This document shows, piece after piece, positions 22,599 through 35,322 of a stretch of 64,000 nt of DNA. The notes under the pieces are model-generated. The model saw only the letters and a list, made by a program, of their open reading frames with translations. It was not told where the DNA came from and made no database searches. Location of the stretch: assembly GCA_013423385.1 (NCBI GenBank), contig BLZA01000009.1, forward strand, positions 744,001-808,000, read 5' to 3'. The stretch is from Naganishia liquefaciens (Eukaryota; Basidiomycota; Tremellomycetes; Filobasidiales; Filobasidiaceae). Each line of letters opens with the position of its first letter. Position 1 is the first letter of the stretch. Made by a program: the position numbers and the translations under genes.

Positions 22599-23487
22599 CT
22601 AATCCCAACCGCCCTTTCGGCGACTTTCCTTCTTCATACTCTTCTTGACCTTCTCCGCTTTGCGTCTCGCTGCATCTTTTCCCATCAGGTCTCTGACCTT
22701 TAACTTTTGCTCTTCGCTCGTCGGCTTGACGATCATGCTTTGAGCTGTCGTGCAGATGACATCGTGCAACTTGGCGACAGAATCTGCACGATTCGAGGCT
22801 GCAAGTCTGGTAGCGGAGCTGGAGATCAGCAGGGAAGGTGGTGTGGTACTGAAGTATGGCTGTTGCATCCGTCCATAGGTAAACTTTAGACATGCACAGC
22901 TCGAATGCCAGAGACAATTCTTACCGTCTTCATCAGTTCCGGTATAACGAAGCCAGGTAACCATCCTGAGGTCTTCGCCTTATCGAGCGGCAGTCGCAAT
23001 GTCGCCTTGGTGCTCAATTTGTTGACATTCTGCAAATACAAGAATGGTTTGATTTCCAGCTCGTGGTACGCCAGTTGACAGAGCTGTGAAGGGATTCTCT
23101 CACCTGTCCGCCGGGTCCAGAAGAACGGCTCATCGTGATTGTGTATGCATTTGCAGGAATTGCATCAGGTCCTGCAATCTCGAACGATTTGATCCACTCC
23201 ATGGCTTGTTCATGGTCATTTTCCTCTTTGAGGTGTGATGGCCTCGACGGAAGGGTTGTGACGAATCTGCCAAGGAGTCTCCATGCTTGATCCTGTCGGT
23301 AGTGGCCTTTACTCTGGCGTAGTAGTTGCGGAGCCAGCCATCGCGGAAACCCGTTCATGCGGTACTCATACGATAATACGTCTTCTGCAGCAGGGCAAAC
23401 CGCTCGTGCTATTGACTCCTTAAGGGCAGTTGAGAGGGGTCTCCGTGTCGTGCTCCACCCTCCGGGCTTGACACCGAAGCAAAGCAT
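22599..23487 (-). CDS. GGQ-domain peptidyl-tRNA hydrolase, mitochondrial (ICT1/Pth4-like)
   Basis: Codon-independent release factor relative that hydrolyses peptidyl-tRNA on stalled mitochondrial ribosomes. About 235 residues from three exons. The first 120 residues begin MLCFGVKPGG and are rich in Arg and Ser with few acids at the very start, consistent with a mitochondrial import signal. The catalytic loop is SSGPGGQNVNKLSTKATLRL, with an intron directly after the GGQ. The C-terminus is very basic (RRKAEKVKKSMKKESRRK), as in ICT1 and Pth4, where this tail enters the ribosomal mRNA channel. It ends KGGWD at TAG. There are no anticodon-recognition domains, so it is not a standard RF1/RF2. It diverges from the Csm1 gene, 194 bases away. 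Confidence 0.9.
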
Positions 23488-23681
23488 CCTGCTAGCTATC
23501 CCGCTAGCTTTCCTACTCGATCACGTATCCGCCAAATCGTAAACAGACGCGCCGTCGCCTTTGCCAAAACGCGAGTCTCGTAGATTATCGTTCAACTTTG
23601 ATATCTCCGGAAGGTCATTTGGCTGATTTGTGTATCAACCAAGATACCGGGACCCTGCTACGTTACCTCGAGGCAGCCATC

Positions 23682-25356
23682 ATGAGCTCCAAAGCGCCGC
23701 AGGCACGGAAAGTCAGTTCGGGGATGCCATACGAAGACCGCAATGTGTGCTCACAGTGCTGTTTTGTGATCTTTTGTTAGGCTGGAACAGGAGCCACGAA
23801 AGCAAGCTCTTCATCAAAAGCGACGAAATCCACAGCGGAGATGAATGTAGATGAGGATGACTTTGGTGGTGAGCAGAACGTGATTAGCGAAAGCTAGATT
23901 TCTTAGATTGAAGTCTGTGCTCTAGGATACGGATCAGATGACGCCCATTCAGCAGCCGCAAAGAAACCCAAGACGGCTACATCAAAGACAGCTAGCGGTT
24001 CGACAACTCAAGATCGAGCGAAGAAGCCTACTACGGCTCGAGACGAAAAGATGGTGGATCCTAACAAAGAGGAAGAAGAACAGCCGAGAAAGCGAACTTC
24101 GAGTCGCTTGCAGGGCAAAGGAAAGGGCAATGATGTGTCCCAATCTTCCGCGATCGTCCCTGTCAAGTCAATCAACAAGGCCACGCATAGTAAAGCGTCG
24201 CATGATGCAGGTAACTCCGGCTCCGAGGATGATATGGAAGAGTCAGATATGCGGTCACGGCTGAAAGAAATGACAAACGAGATGGCAAAGGTCAGTCCAG
24301 ACAAGGCGTCGATCTTCTCTGGGATAGTGCTAACCCCACCGTTCTAGATGAGATCGCATTTAGACAAGTGCATGGACGAACGGGACAATTACGCAAAACA
24401 GGTCAAAGAGCTCAAAGATAAGAGGATGGCGGTGACAGATGAGCTGTATGACAAGTATAAGGCTGCGGCCGATAGCCGTGCTACAGGTATGTCGACCGAT
24501 TCGCAGATTACGACTTTCCCTAAGTCCGTTTATCGGCTACAGCTCAGGACGAGGTTATCCAAACAATGCAGAAGATAAATCATAAGCTGTCCTCACGCGT
24601 TGCCAGCTTGGAAAAGGAGCTTGTCGCAGCCAAATCAGCAAAAGTCGTCGAGAAAGAGGCAAAGCCACCGCCTGATCCGGATGCTGATGCGCTCAAGAGA
24701 TTGAAAGCGACATTGCAAGCGGTGGAAGAGGCGTCAAAGCAGAAAGACGTCCAGCGTAAGCCCGTGCCGTGGTTTACTGTCACCGACCGGCCCTGACTAG
24801 ATCGCTGCTTATCAGTCAAAGAATATGAGACCGAGGTGAAGCTGGCAAAAGACGCGTTGGCATCTGCGAATAAGAAGCTTGTGACGGCGCAATCGGCATC
24901 TTCGACGACGCGCGATGCCGAGGAGACTGCCAAAGATTCCGACGTCATCAAGTGGTACGAAGATCTGACGAATCTCGTCGTACTTAGTGTAAAGGTACAT
25001 AACGGTGATTGCGGAAGGGAGGTCACCTTCGTTTGCGTAGAAACGCTAGCTGAGCACAGTAAGTGATACTATTGCTAGTCAATATTACTTCAGTTGTCGC
25101 TGACCACCTCGAATCAGGCTTGAGTTTCCGAGCAAGATGTTATACAACAGCAAAGGAAGATCCCGCGAAGGCTGGCACATGGCTCTACACAAAGCAAGTC
25201 GATTACACGCCAATAGGGCTCGAAGCCGAAAAAGATGCGGCCTTCTTGGCGCGCTTGGAGATGCTGAGAGACCCATTCACCTTTACGCGCGACCAGGCGT
25301 ACGCTTTTATGGCCAATCTTCAGGAAAAGATGACAACCGACGAAGAGGCGGAGTAG
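23682..25356 (+). CDS. PCS1: Monopolin subunit Csm1/Pcs1
   Basis: Kinetochore protein that forms V-shaped dimers of dimers, clamping microtubule sites and, in budding yeast, also rDNA. Exon 1 is MSSKAPQARK, followed by a Lys/Ser-rich disordered region (residues about 11-140, with SSRLQGKGKG). A long coiled coil follows (about 150-300: SRLKEMTNEMAKMRSHLDKC, KQVKELKDKR, INHKLSSRVASLEKEL, KLAKDALASANKKL). The C-terminal globular domain starts near WYEDLTNLVVLSVK, with TFVCVETLAEH, LSFRARC and YTPIGLEAEKDA, and ends KMTTDEEAE at TAG. The order of coiled coil and Csm1/Pcs1 globular domain is diagnostic. Seven or so exons. The first intron starts GTCAGT after ARK. Confidence 0.9.
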
Positions 25357-25528
25357 CTGGAGGGAATATGGCTGCGAATCTGTCTGACTGCACCCTCAAC
25401 CCTTTATTCGATTTCGCCTGCCTTGCTGAATGACATTTGTTGTATTGAGTCATATAATGGGAATAATTTGATTGGTATGCGATGATATGTGGTATACCTG
25501 TTACAACCAGTCGGTCGATTAAGACACC

Positions 25529-28500
25529 TTATCTTCGTTCTTTGACGAAGAATTGCAGAGTCAGGAAGGAAGCGATGATGAACACGCCGAAGACGATGCA
25601 GAGAAGAGAGATATCGGGCCACCAGAATGCCTGTATCGTAGAGCAAGTTAGCACTATGCAAGGGTGACAGACTTCAAATGTACCTGAGCATGGAAGCCGA
25701 AAGATGACAGAATGGTTGCCGATGGCACCTGGATATCAAGACCAAACTGTAGGCATTGGGCTGGTCAGGCAAAAGTTTTTCGTCTCATCGCGCTGGCTTA
25801 CCTTGTGTTCGATGAGCTGAAGATATCGTAACTCGTTTACCAACAGCGCTTCGTAACCGGCATGGAAGAAGGATGTTGTTTGCATCCATTTCAATCCATG
25901 AGGAACTCGGTCGTAATTCATGAAAAGGCCGGCGAAAAGTAGGCTGGGACGAGCGATATCATTAATTGCTGAACAGGAAACCAGATGGTGGAGTAAACTT
26001 ACTTGTATAGCATGACCATGCTACCCAACAAATTAGCTACTCCAGTATCGGCGACTGCAATGCTGAGGAACAAAACGATGCTGGACGCGGCGAGATTGAA
26101 CAGCACAAGAGTGAGAATGAACTTCCAGAACGACGCCACGTTGGGATTCAGGCCTGCTAGACCGTAGACGATTGATCCGAGAATGAAAGGCGGGATTACC
26201 CGCAGAGGTAGGATATCAAACAGAACCTTGGCTGAGAAGTAGGTAACTGGTGCATAATAGCCATTTGCCCTGCGTTGATGGAGCTAATCAGTAATAGACG
26301 GACAAAGCTGAGAACCTCAAGCATACCTCTCGCGCATGAATAGCATCCGCTCATTGGCAAACACTCCAAGAGATGTGAGAGTGGAAAACCCAAACAATGA
26401 GAGAATGAAGAGGAATAGTCCGAGTCTGTTTTGGAAGCCTGGAATGTCGTTTGTTACTTTATAGAAGAAGAAACCACAAAGGACTATGGCGATTCTGATC
26501 AGCTGCTTTCCAGTGCATGGACACGAACGCTACTTACAAGCAACCGCGATAGCCATCACGTAGTGAGATGCCATCAGGAGTGGATTCCTGTAATACCCAA
26601 GGATTAGGGGGAGGCTCTTTGGGTCCAATTCCAAAAACGCACCTGTACAGATTCTTGAAAGCTCGACCCGATAACAGTTGGAATTGCGTCCACCAACTGG
26701 CCTTTCTATATCCTCGCAGGCGAGTAGCATTTGTAGCAATCTCTCGACTTCCCTGCAGGCCTTCACCGTTGTGTATTCGATGGATCTCGGCTTCCGTGAT
26801 TTTTGCCTGATCGCTGTCTCTGAAGCCGCTAACCAGTGCGTCCAATTGTTCCGGTACAGGCGGGACGATAACAATAGACGTGCGGTTGCGAGGCTTGACG
26901 GAGGCTTGCAGTACTGATTTAACACGCTGCCATATGCGCTCTTGCTGCCCAGACTCTGCGGCGGCTTCGATTTCTGCTTCTTCAGAGTCAACTTCATCAC
27001 CTGGTACTGAGTCTCCGCTAAGACCGTTGACCCGATTTGCCTTGTCGGCTCGATGGTCCCCCGACGCCTTTGTCGTCATATCAATCAGGTAGTCTGCAAT
27101 GTTGTACCCAGGTGGACAGGTATATCCCAAAGAGCTGAAATGCTCCGAGCATTGCTTGAAGTCTCCCGAATACACCATTCTGCCCTTCGCAAGGAGAAGC
27201 AAACGGTCAAACATGGAGACAATGTTACTTTGTGGCTGGTGAATGGTGAAAACGACCGTTCGATTGTATTCGCGTGCAAGGGTGACCAACGATTCGACAA
27301 CGTTAAAGGCGTTATAGGAATCCAGACCTGAGTTGAAAATGTCAAACATCAAGTCAGAAACCCGCTCAACAACGGTGCTTACCAGAAGTGGGTTCATCCA
27401 GGAACAGGATTGAAGGGCTGGTGACGAGCTCGCAAGCAATAGAGACTCTGCGCTTCTCGCCGCCCGATATTGAGCGCTTGCCGGACTCTCCGATCCGCGA
27501 ATCTTTGATACCCAAAATACCCAACTCATTCATCGTCTCCAGCGTTCTGAATTTTTTGGCTTCCAAGCTCATTTCACGCGGAAGTCGTAGGACAGCTGAA
27601 TAAAGCACAGTCTCATAGACAGTCAATGTAGACATCAAGGTATCCTCCTGATCTACGAAACCGATGACCCGTCGATATAGGGCATCGTCGTCGATTTCGC
27701 TCCCATTGATATGTAGACGACCTGTGACCCTTCCGCGCTTGTTCTTTCTGGCCAAGATATCCAGGAACGTGGATTTGCCGGCCCCAGAGGAGCCAAGAAT
27801 GGCCATAACCTGACCGGGCGAGACGGATCCCGTAATATCGGTAAGGATGGCCTTGTCGTTAGTAGAATACGAGAGTTTCTCGAAATGTAAAGTGGCCGGA
27901 ACGTGATCGGTCATCAGTTTGGCAGCCTCATCAGACGGCAAACGGACGCCGCCAAAACCTTCGGGTTGTCGTTTTGTTCGTCCGAGATACCACAACACTA
28001 TGAAGAAGACTATACTCAGTCCGCATCCTAACGCGAGTGCGTGAATACGCACGTAGAGATGTCAGAAGGAAGATAACGGCGGCCAGTCCAGCACTAAGGC
28101 CAACCCAAAGACTGTTATTTGGCGGTTGCGGCCGCTGTGAGGGACATTTGAGCGATTTCCTCCGAGCTTCACACTTTGCCCAACATACCTCATAACCAGG
28201 AACTTGGGTGTAATGTAAACACTCTCCCGCATCACAATCCAACGTGATACTCTTGTCGCCGAAAATGTCGTTGATAAGACCATTCATAGCCGGTTCTTCA
28301 AAAGAACATCCTTTGCCACTGTTGCACTGAAAAGTCGCCGGCCCTTTGACTTCTTCCGAAAGAAAATCATCAATATCTGTAAGAGCGTCGAATCATCGGT
28401 ATGCACTATGTTTCAGTCAGGGATTTGCGAGAAGTACGCACTGACGCTGCCATTTTCGCCACAAAGAAATCGTCCTGGAACACATGCACAGTCGATAGTC

Positions 28501-29411
28501 TTGCACTCGTACCGGGTCCTGTTCGACTCATAGCTATTGGTTCCCTCCCATCCGCACCCCTCAAGCTTGCAGTAAAAGCTCTCGATCTCATCAACCCAGA
28601 ATTGGAAAGAGCATGTGCCCATATCGTCCTTCAGACCTTGCGCTGATGCACCTGTGTCGCTAGACATCAATGGTGATAACAAAGGATGTTGCCTGGCACC
28701 AGCATTGATAGAATTGTTTGAGGACGGGCCGTTCGCTGTGCAGGAGAAAGTGACCTGCGGTTTCTTGTTGTCTGGGATGGTGTCGATAATCTTGCGGTTG
28801 GTGACATCACACATCTGATAGTTCTGCTGAACCGCTAGACCTCCTTTGTAGCAGACCATGTTGTCCGTGTCATCGTTGTCTACATCGTCCTGGTTTATGG
28901 CCTCTCGAATGCTGGGATAACGAGGCTTGAAAGCCTTGCAAACCTTGTCTTCCTCGCAAACGTTGCAATTGATTCCGGCCCAACCTGGTTCGCATTCACA
29001 ACGTTCACCCTTCTTTCTCGGGTATCGATCTGCACCTCCGGCAAGAGATCCGCACAGCGGAGTCAAGCAGTCTTGCCCTCCCCATCCATCAGGGCATTTA
29101 CATTGTCCATCGGAAGGACTGCATTCCCCGAATTGAGCGCAGTTGAATGCCGGAAGCATGCAATTGAAACATGGCGGACATTTATCCTCGTCCCCCGGTC
29201 GTATCAGGCTATATGGCGTCGAAGCCGACGTGGAGCGAGCGGAGCCGATTGTACTACGATGACTGACTGCCCCTGGAAGGGTCTGTGTTTGATGTGGGCC
29301 TTGAGTTGTATCTCGCGCGGTCACTTTGGACAGCAAGCAGGCTATGAAGCCTATTGTGGCGCCTTGCAGCCGCATGTCTCCTGGTATGAAAGACTTGGTC
29401 AGCCTCATCAC
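25529..29411 (-). CDS. ADP1: ABCG half-transporter with EGF-like domains (Adp1 type)
   Basis: Membrane ATP-driven transporter of the ABCG/White class. The N-terminus has a hydrophobic signal ([13 protein letters not shown]), then a Cys-rich ectodomain with two EGF-like units ([19 protein letters not shown]-type and [12 protein letters not shown]) and more paired cysteines. A membrane helix near 28050 precedes the nucleotide-binding domain: Walker [11 protein letters not shown], signature [13 protein letters not shown], Walker [12 protein letters not shown], then the switch His in TIHQPQS. A Ser/Glu-rich linker leads to the C-terminal membrane domain, which ends LQFFVKERR at TAA 25529-25531. 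More than ten exons. The start may be 29411 or an in-frame ATG at 29375 nearer the signal. This ectodomain plus ABCG layout matches yeast Adp1. The substrate is unknown. Confidence 0.92.
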
Positions 29412-29919
29412 CCCTCAAAGCACGGGCGGCATCGTTTTATCCCCATGAGCGTCGCATCGCAACCGTTGCCAGCGAACGACGACGCTTGCACGAATGCCCG
29501 CAAGGGGTTCACTGCGGCGACGGGCAAGACCGATCCCGCGATCGTCACCCGCCATACAGCGGCGATCAAGAGAGATCTGTCCGTCAATATACCTGACATA
29601 ATCCATGGTACATATCGTCACCGGTCTTTCTTACACAAAGCCAGCGCTAATCGCATATAGCAGCTCATCCATCGGTCCCTGGGATCTTGAACAATGGAAT
29701 AAGGATACAGCGGCTCAGAGCCGAAAACTTCAGGCTGAGGTTAAGTCTGATGAAGCTAGATGAAACAGCTGAGGAAACCGAGCCTGAACGATTCCCTCTC
29801 TGAGACATCCGGCCGATCGCACTCGCGAAGCAAGTCGCTCAACGCTCATTGCTCATCTGCACTAGTCCGAGCTTTCAGTTCCTCCGGATATCGCAGGATC
29901 AACCTCGATAATATAGGCA
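29412..29919. other. Divergent promoter region
   Basis: About 510 bases between the ABCG gene (minus) and the ALKBH7-like gene (plus). It should contain both promoters. No specific motif is claimed. Confidence 0.5.
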
Positions 29920-31053
29920 TTGCCTACTCCAGAACAACCATCCCGCCGGTGCTGCAAGATGGGCCTTTTTTACTGCGCGTATCGCAGGCTAAACAAACCC
30001 ACAGCGGTTCGAATCCTCAGAACCGCTGGCTTGTCGACACAATCCCACCACTTGACTTCGGAAAGTCCTTACGTACGGGCTTTCGGCAGTCCGAACGCTG
30101 AAAAGCTCAAAGGCAAGGATGGAGACTTTCTTTACTTTCCCGATTTCTTCAGTCAAGCAGAGCAGGAGACATTACTGAAGCTCGCCCTTTGGAAATTGGA
30201 TCGGGTTGATTCACGCAGACGGCGGCGAAGGCGAAGAAAAGAATCAACAGAGCCTCCACAAGGACCGTCGGTGGGTAGCAACAATCTGCAATGTATGTTT
30301 GACCCTTCCTCGGACTATGGCTTTGAAGATGTAAGCTTGTCTTTCTTCGCGCCAATGCGCATGTCATTAAGCCTTCGCCACGATCATCAGGGCCACTTTG
30401 ACTCTGTCATCACGAGATACAGGGAATCGCTAATCACCGCCTTTCCGAACCCCTCAACCATCGGCGCACCATCATATTCGTCAATTTTGAAACGTGTCTA
30501 CGATCTGTTACCGCAATCAGCAGGAAGTGAACTGGCTAGGGATCTCTATTACGACAAAGTATTACCGGAGGGAAGCCCGGAGATTTCACCTGCTTTGGAT
30601 CAGCCTTTCGAGCAGCCCCTACAAACGTCCACACACGCCTTGCATCTTGCTCCCGATGGATATATCCTTCCGCATGTAGACAATGTCGATGCGAGCGGAA
30701 CCGTCATCATCGGCGTATCGCTCGGAGCTGATAGGATTCTTCGCCTTGAAGAGGCAACGCAGGATGGTCCGCAGCTGAAGATCGCGCATAAAGGCTGGGA
30801 TGTTCTCTTGAATAGCGGATCTTTGTATATCCAGAAGTGGGTCTCACATACAGCCTCGAGTGACTCGATCGGTCCCATCTTTTGACGTTAACAGGGACAG
30901 CATCCGTTACGAGTACGCGCACTCTATTCTGCCATATGGCGACGAGTCAGTCTGGAATAATACACAGCTCGTTCCTGGACATCGCGTGAGCCTGATGGTC
31001 AGGGTAAGTGCATGCTATTTGATAGTCTTACAAAAGGGCTACAGACACGCTAA
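29920..31053 (+). CDS. AlkB-like 2OG-Fe(II) dioxygenase, ALKBH7 type
   Basis: Mitochondrial-type member of the AlkB oxygenase family. Human ALKBH7 acts in programmed necrosis and on mitochondrial RNA. The N-terminus (MPTPEQPSRRCCKMGLF..RRLNKP..RILRTAG) is basic and fits an import signal, and an in-frame ATG at 29959 is an equally good start. The fold begins at LYFPDFFSQAEQETLL. Iron ligands are HVDN (HxD) in ILPHVDNVDASG and the distal His of YEYAHSILPY, with the 2-oxoglutarate Arg in GHRVSLMVR. A basic run of about nine Arg/Lys residues lies in the first third. Introns at about 30838-30891 and 31013-31044 give an end of VRTR at TAA (31051-31053). The last splice is the least certain part. 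Confidence 0.85.
30002..30028 (+). repeat. Perfect 9-bp inverted repeat with 9-nt loop
   Basis: CAGCGGTTC and GAACCGCTG flank the loop GAATCCTCA inside coding sequence near the start of the ALKBH7-like gene. The left arm and loop happen to give GGTTCGAATCC, identical to a tRNA B-box core, but no tRNA cloverleaf surrounds it. Confidence 0.75.
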
Positions 31054-31222
31054 AACATTTCGACCAGGACATAAAACCGGAAGTAGCGTCGTAAAAATGA
31101 TGCTCCGGGTGAAAGCCAATATCATAAAGACACAACGTCTTAAGCCTAGCTTCATGCAACTACTCTTACAACCCTTTAGCAAGACCTGCGATCCTGGCCC
31201 GCGGAAGCTCGGCACCTATATA

Positions 31223-34200
31223 TCATGCTGGCAAGTGCAAACTCATACTTTGCGGTGTTGTCTCTGTCGATTTCTCCATTGGTTTTGAAGTACCTGGCAG
31301 GTCGATGTCCATGATGACGTGTTCAGGTGGTTGTATGGCCTTGAGTAATTCCTTTAGATTGTATGGCTTGGTAATGACGGCATTCATGCCTGATTCTAGG
31401 ACAGCTTCGACTTGCTGGCGATGTACAAGTTTTAGTTTCTTCCGCAAAGATAGAACACGGCACTACTCACTTCTGCTCTTGCATTTCCCGTACATCCCAC
31501 TACCCAATAGCCTTTCTTATCCCCTCTATCCTCTTCTATAACTCGGAGTCTACGTGCTGCACTCATTCCATCTAGAATTGGCATGTTGACATCCAGAAGA
31601 ATGCAATCGAAAGGAATGCCAGCTTTCTCGCAGGCAAAGATAACGTTCTAGTGGTCGTGCATGCTAAAGATTCAGTCAAAGGCCTAGACAAGGTGCGGCA
31701 TGAACGTACTAAAGCCTCTTGTCCATTCTCAGCCATGACGACCTTATGCTTGTGCTGCTTCAATTGTCTAGCCAGAGTTTTGCGGTTGATAATGTTGTCG
31801 TCGCAGACCAGGATGTGTAGAGGTATCACGGGCGTTACGGCCTTAGAAGGTAACTTTGCCGGCACACTGCATGGACGATCCAGAGCACTTGTTGAGTCGG
31901 CTTGTTTCACCGACCAAGCTTGTATATAAAACCGAAATGTCGCGCCTTGACCGGCGACACTAGTCGCCTCAATCCTGCCACCCTGGAGTTCGCACAATTG
32001 CTTGGCGATATACAGCCCCAAACCGCTTCCGCCCATCTGGCAATGAACATCCGAGTTTGCCTGGCTGAAGCGCCGAAAGAGTTTGCCGAGCTCCTTATCT
32101 GTCATCCCCGGACCCGTATCATGCTTTGCACAGTCAGTCATAGTAGAGAAGCGGGCAGGACAGAGTAGTAGCATACCACAGCGATATAAAGATACAGGGA
32201 CGTTCCAGCTTCCAGCGCTTTGGGAGGCTCGCTTGGTGGCGCGATCGGATCTGATGGCTCAGGCTTTTTCAGCGAAATGTCGATGCAGATGCGAACCTGC
32301 CGCGTTTCGCTTTTTATGATAAACTTCATGGCGTTCGAGATCAAGTTTACTGTTGTCTGGGCCAAACGGCTCGGATCGGCTGAGCAAAAGGGAATAGCGT
32401 CAACATAAGCACAATGCACCACTATTTATCGGCGCACCTTTGAGAAGTCTCCGTTGTCCTAACGCTTGTACACTATTGCCTATCTCTACTATCATTTGCA
32501 CACCCTTGGCTCGGCAATCAGCCTGAAACATCCGGTGTATTGACCTAATTATTCACACATTAGCACAAGCTTTCCGATTGTAGGAGTAGGGTTCCACCTC
32601 ATAGTTGCTGTCAAGTCAAAAGGGACAGGAGTTACCGCAAGTTGATTCGCTTGAATCTGAGCAAGGCCTGGTAAGAAAAAAAAGAAAATGAGTCTGACTT
32701 CCGCCTTGAAGGGGACGAAGTCTTACCTAGTACGTCATTGGCGACGCGTTCCATCTGATTTGCGGAGTCTATTATAGCGTCACATGCCTCAAGATCTTCC
32801 TGTATGTCGATCCCTTCGCTAATCGCGTCTTCTGCTGACGAGTCCGGAGCATCTGATACATCTCGACGCGCCTCTAATAACGAGGCTTTGATGAGAAGCG
32901 CAGATTGCAATATGGGATTAATGGAATTGCGGAGTTCGTGCCTTCAGTGGTGAATGTGAGCCATTTTGCTCAGCTTTTCCGGGGCGTACATACGAAGTCA
33001 CGTCAATCAGCAAAGCTTGTTGTTCCTTCTGAAAGACCGCTGCCTTTCTCCTTTCTTCCGCCTCCGCCGCAAGCCGTGTTTGTTCTGTGATACGTTCCTC
33101 GTTGAGTCGCTCGACAGCCTCTTGGTGGCGCACTTCTGCCGTGACATCCATAATGGCGCTGACAAAGCTACATTCATCGTCCTCGTCACTAGTGTCTTCG
33201 CGAAGGGATGGAACCGCTTGCGCTTGGACAACTTTGCCGTTCTTCAATCTAGGAGAGGATCATCAGGTCACCGCAATTGATCACCTTTGAAAGATCTCCG
33301 ACTACGCACCTGTGCCTAGAATATAAAGGCTCGTTGGTTTTCAGAGTGCTAAAATTCCAAGAATGTCAGCGGAACTCCTGACTTGCGGTACAGGAATACG
33401 GACTGCTGCCACCTCCTGCTCAAGATCTCCATATCCTCCTCATTCACCGTGCCCGGCCAGTCATTGAAACATTGGGGCTGCAGATCGTGCATAAGACACT
33501 GTTTGGGATTAATGAGCGCATTAGCACAAACACCCATCTTCCAATGCGCCAAGAACACTCACAAATGCCTTGTTGGCTAGGTAGCATTTGACATATGACG
33601 ATCAGCGCGTATCTCTTGTGCGTCGAATCTTGAGAGGATGAACTCACCCCATATGATTTCCCCATCTGTTTTCGCAAAAGTAAGCCCGATAGGAGAGATT
33701 TCCGCCATTTGCGCAAATTGCCGTGTTCGGCGCTCCAAGACTCGCCTCTGCGATTGCCAATCTGCCAATTCTTTGGCTCTTGCATTGGCTTGTTCTGCCG
33801 CATACCGCGCTGCCGCTTCCTGGACCTTGAGATTCTCCAATTGTGCGAGCTCTAATTTTTTTCGTTGGGTGCAGTCGTCGATGGTTGCAGCGATGCCAGT
33901 CACGTTTCTATCAGGGTCTAACAAGACTTGAGCTGAAAAAGTTGACCACGCGTCGTCCTTCCACCTGATATCTCCCGCTCGTTTCTCTTTACCCGCCATC
34001 AGATCTTGCAGCACGCGCATAAGAATAGGCAGAGACTCCGGATGTATTCCGTCTATCCAAGAGTTTAGGTCATGTCCGCGCTGAACTTTGGTGATCTCGT
34101 ACCAGCGCGCATTGACCCAGTATATACGAAGTTCGGGAGTGGCGAGGACCATGCCCACAGGCGAGTGCATTGCAAGGTTGGCGAGATCTGCGGGATTGAC

Positions 34201-35322
34201 GGGTGCGACTGAAAAGTCGTCCCATACTGTCGTCTCTTCCGGTGTTGGTCGGTGCCCAGATGCCTCGTGGCCATCAGTCGCCTCTCCTGAAGATTGCCGT
34301 TGGATATCAGTCTTGCTGTCACTTATGGATGAATAATCGGAAGGCTTGTCGCCTGCTGCCCCAAAAGAGGTATCATTCGGGTGATCTTCACCCTGGGCCT
34401 CTGATGTCGATCTCCAGGTGGTATTCGCCTTGATCAAGCCATCGGCCGGTAACTCAACTTGACAGCCTTCGGATGCAGCCCTTATGCCGCTTGGCACCCC
34501 GCTCTTGATTTCGATCCGCCTTCTACTTGATGTGGACGACGACAACGCTGAACTCGCAATGACCGAAGAGATTGTCGAGGTACTGTTGCTGGTTCCCATG
34601 GACGGTCTGCGATCGGACTCGAGTAGAGAAACGAAATTGCTTGTGTCAGTCCAAGGAACCAACGAGGTCGTCGAGCCGCTGAAAGGTAATTCAGACAACA
34701 CCATTATCCAGTCGTCGTGCTGAATTTCGCCCGTGAACAACCTTGAAATCGCATCGCGCGATGTTGCGAGTATGCTGACCTGCCACACGGCAGCCAAATC
34801 CGAAAAAGGCGCAGAATCTGAGGTAATGCCAGTTGACGGACTCCAAGCTTTCGCGTACTCCAGGGTCACAGTTTCCGATGTCGCCGCTAGTGTCGATGGC
34901 GTATGTGGAAGGGCGTCATTCTCCTGCACCGTTCCCTCTTGAAGAAGCTTTTGCCAACATGATACTCCTGCTGCCCCAACGACCGTCCTAGCTTTCGCGC
35001 TCCATCGCTCCCACGCATTCTGTTTGCCAAAGAGCTTTTCCGCCGGCGAGTTCGCAGTGTAGAATCCAGGCGAGACGGATCCATCGATGATCTTGCTGAA
35101 AGGCGATTCGGACAGCGCAGGTTGTTGGGAGCTCGCTAGGCCGAATGCAATCGTTGGGCTTGACGCAAGTTGTACAAAGCTCACAACGAGGTCCAGATTC
35201 GCGGTCATGACAATCCCTGGATGCAATTTAACGAGGGCGGGAGAAATGAAATGGCTGGTTGCCGGACACTGCAGGAGTGGGGAGAGGGTGACTGCTTCAA
35301 CGGCTTTGTCGATCCATATCAA
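31223..35322 (-). CDS. Hybrid histidine kinase with PAS domains
   Basis: Cytosolic two-component sensor that passes phosphate via His, Asp and then an Ypd1-type carrier to response regulators controlling stress MAP kinases. From the start MIWIDKAVEA come about 370 residues with no known domain, then a PAS-PAC unit (LANLAMHSPVGMVLA to GIAATIDDCTQRKK), a short coiled coil, a second PAS beginning FAQMAEISPIGLTF, and another PAC-like end (VSAIMDVTAEVRHQ). The kinase core has the H-box HELRNSINPI, the N-box NLISNAMKF, the G1 box DTGPGMTDKE and the G2 box GSGLGLYIAK. The receiver domain has VCDDN, the phosphoacceptor Asp in LLDVNMP and the Lys in VITKPYN. No membrane helix is seen. It ends SMSLHLPA at TGA 31223-31225. 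Ten or so introns. It resembles Tco-type kinases, but I do not assign a number. Confidence 0.9.

Noticed and set aside
29990-30040. tRNA gene suggested by the B-box core GGTTCGAATCC
   Set aside because: No A box or acceptor stem at the right distance, and the bases are in frame inside a conserved dioxygenase gene.
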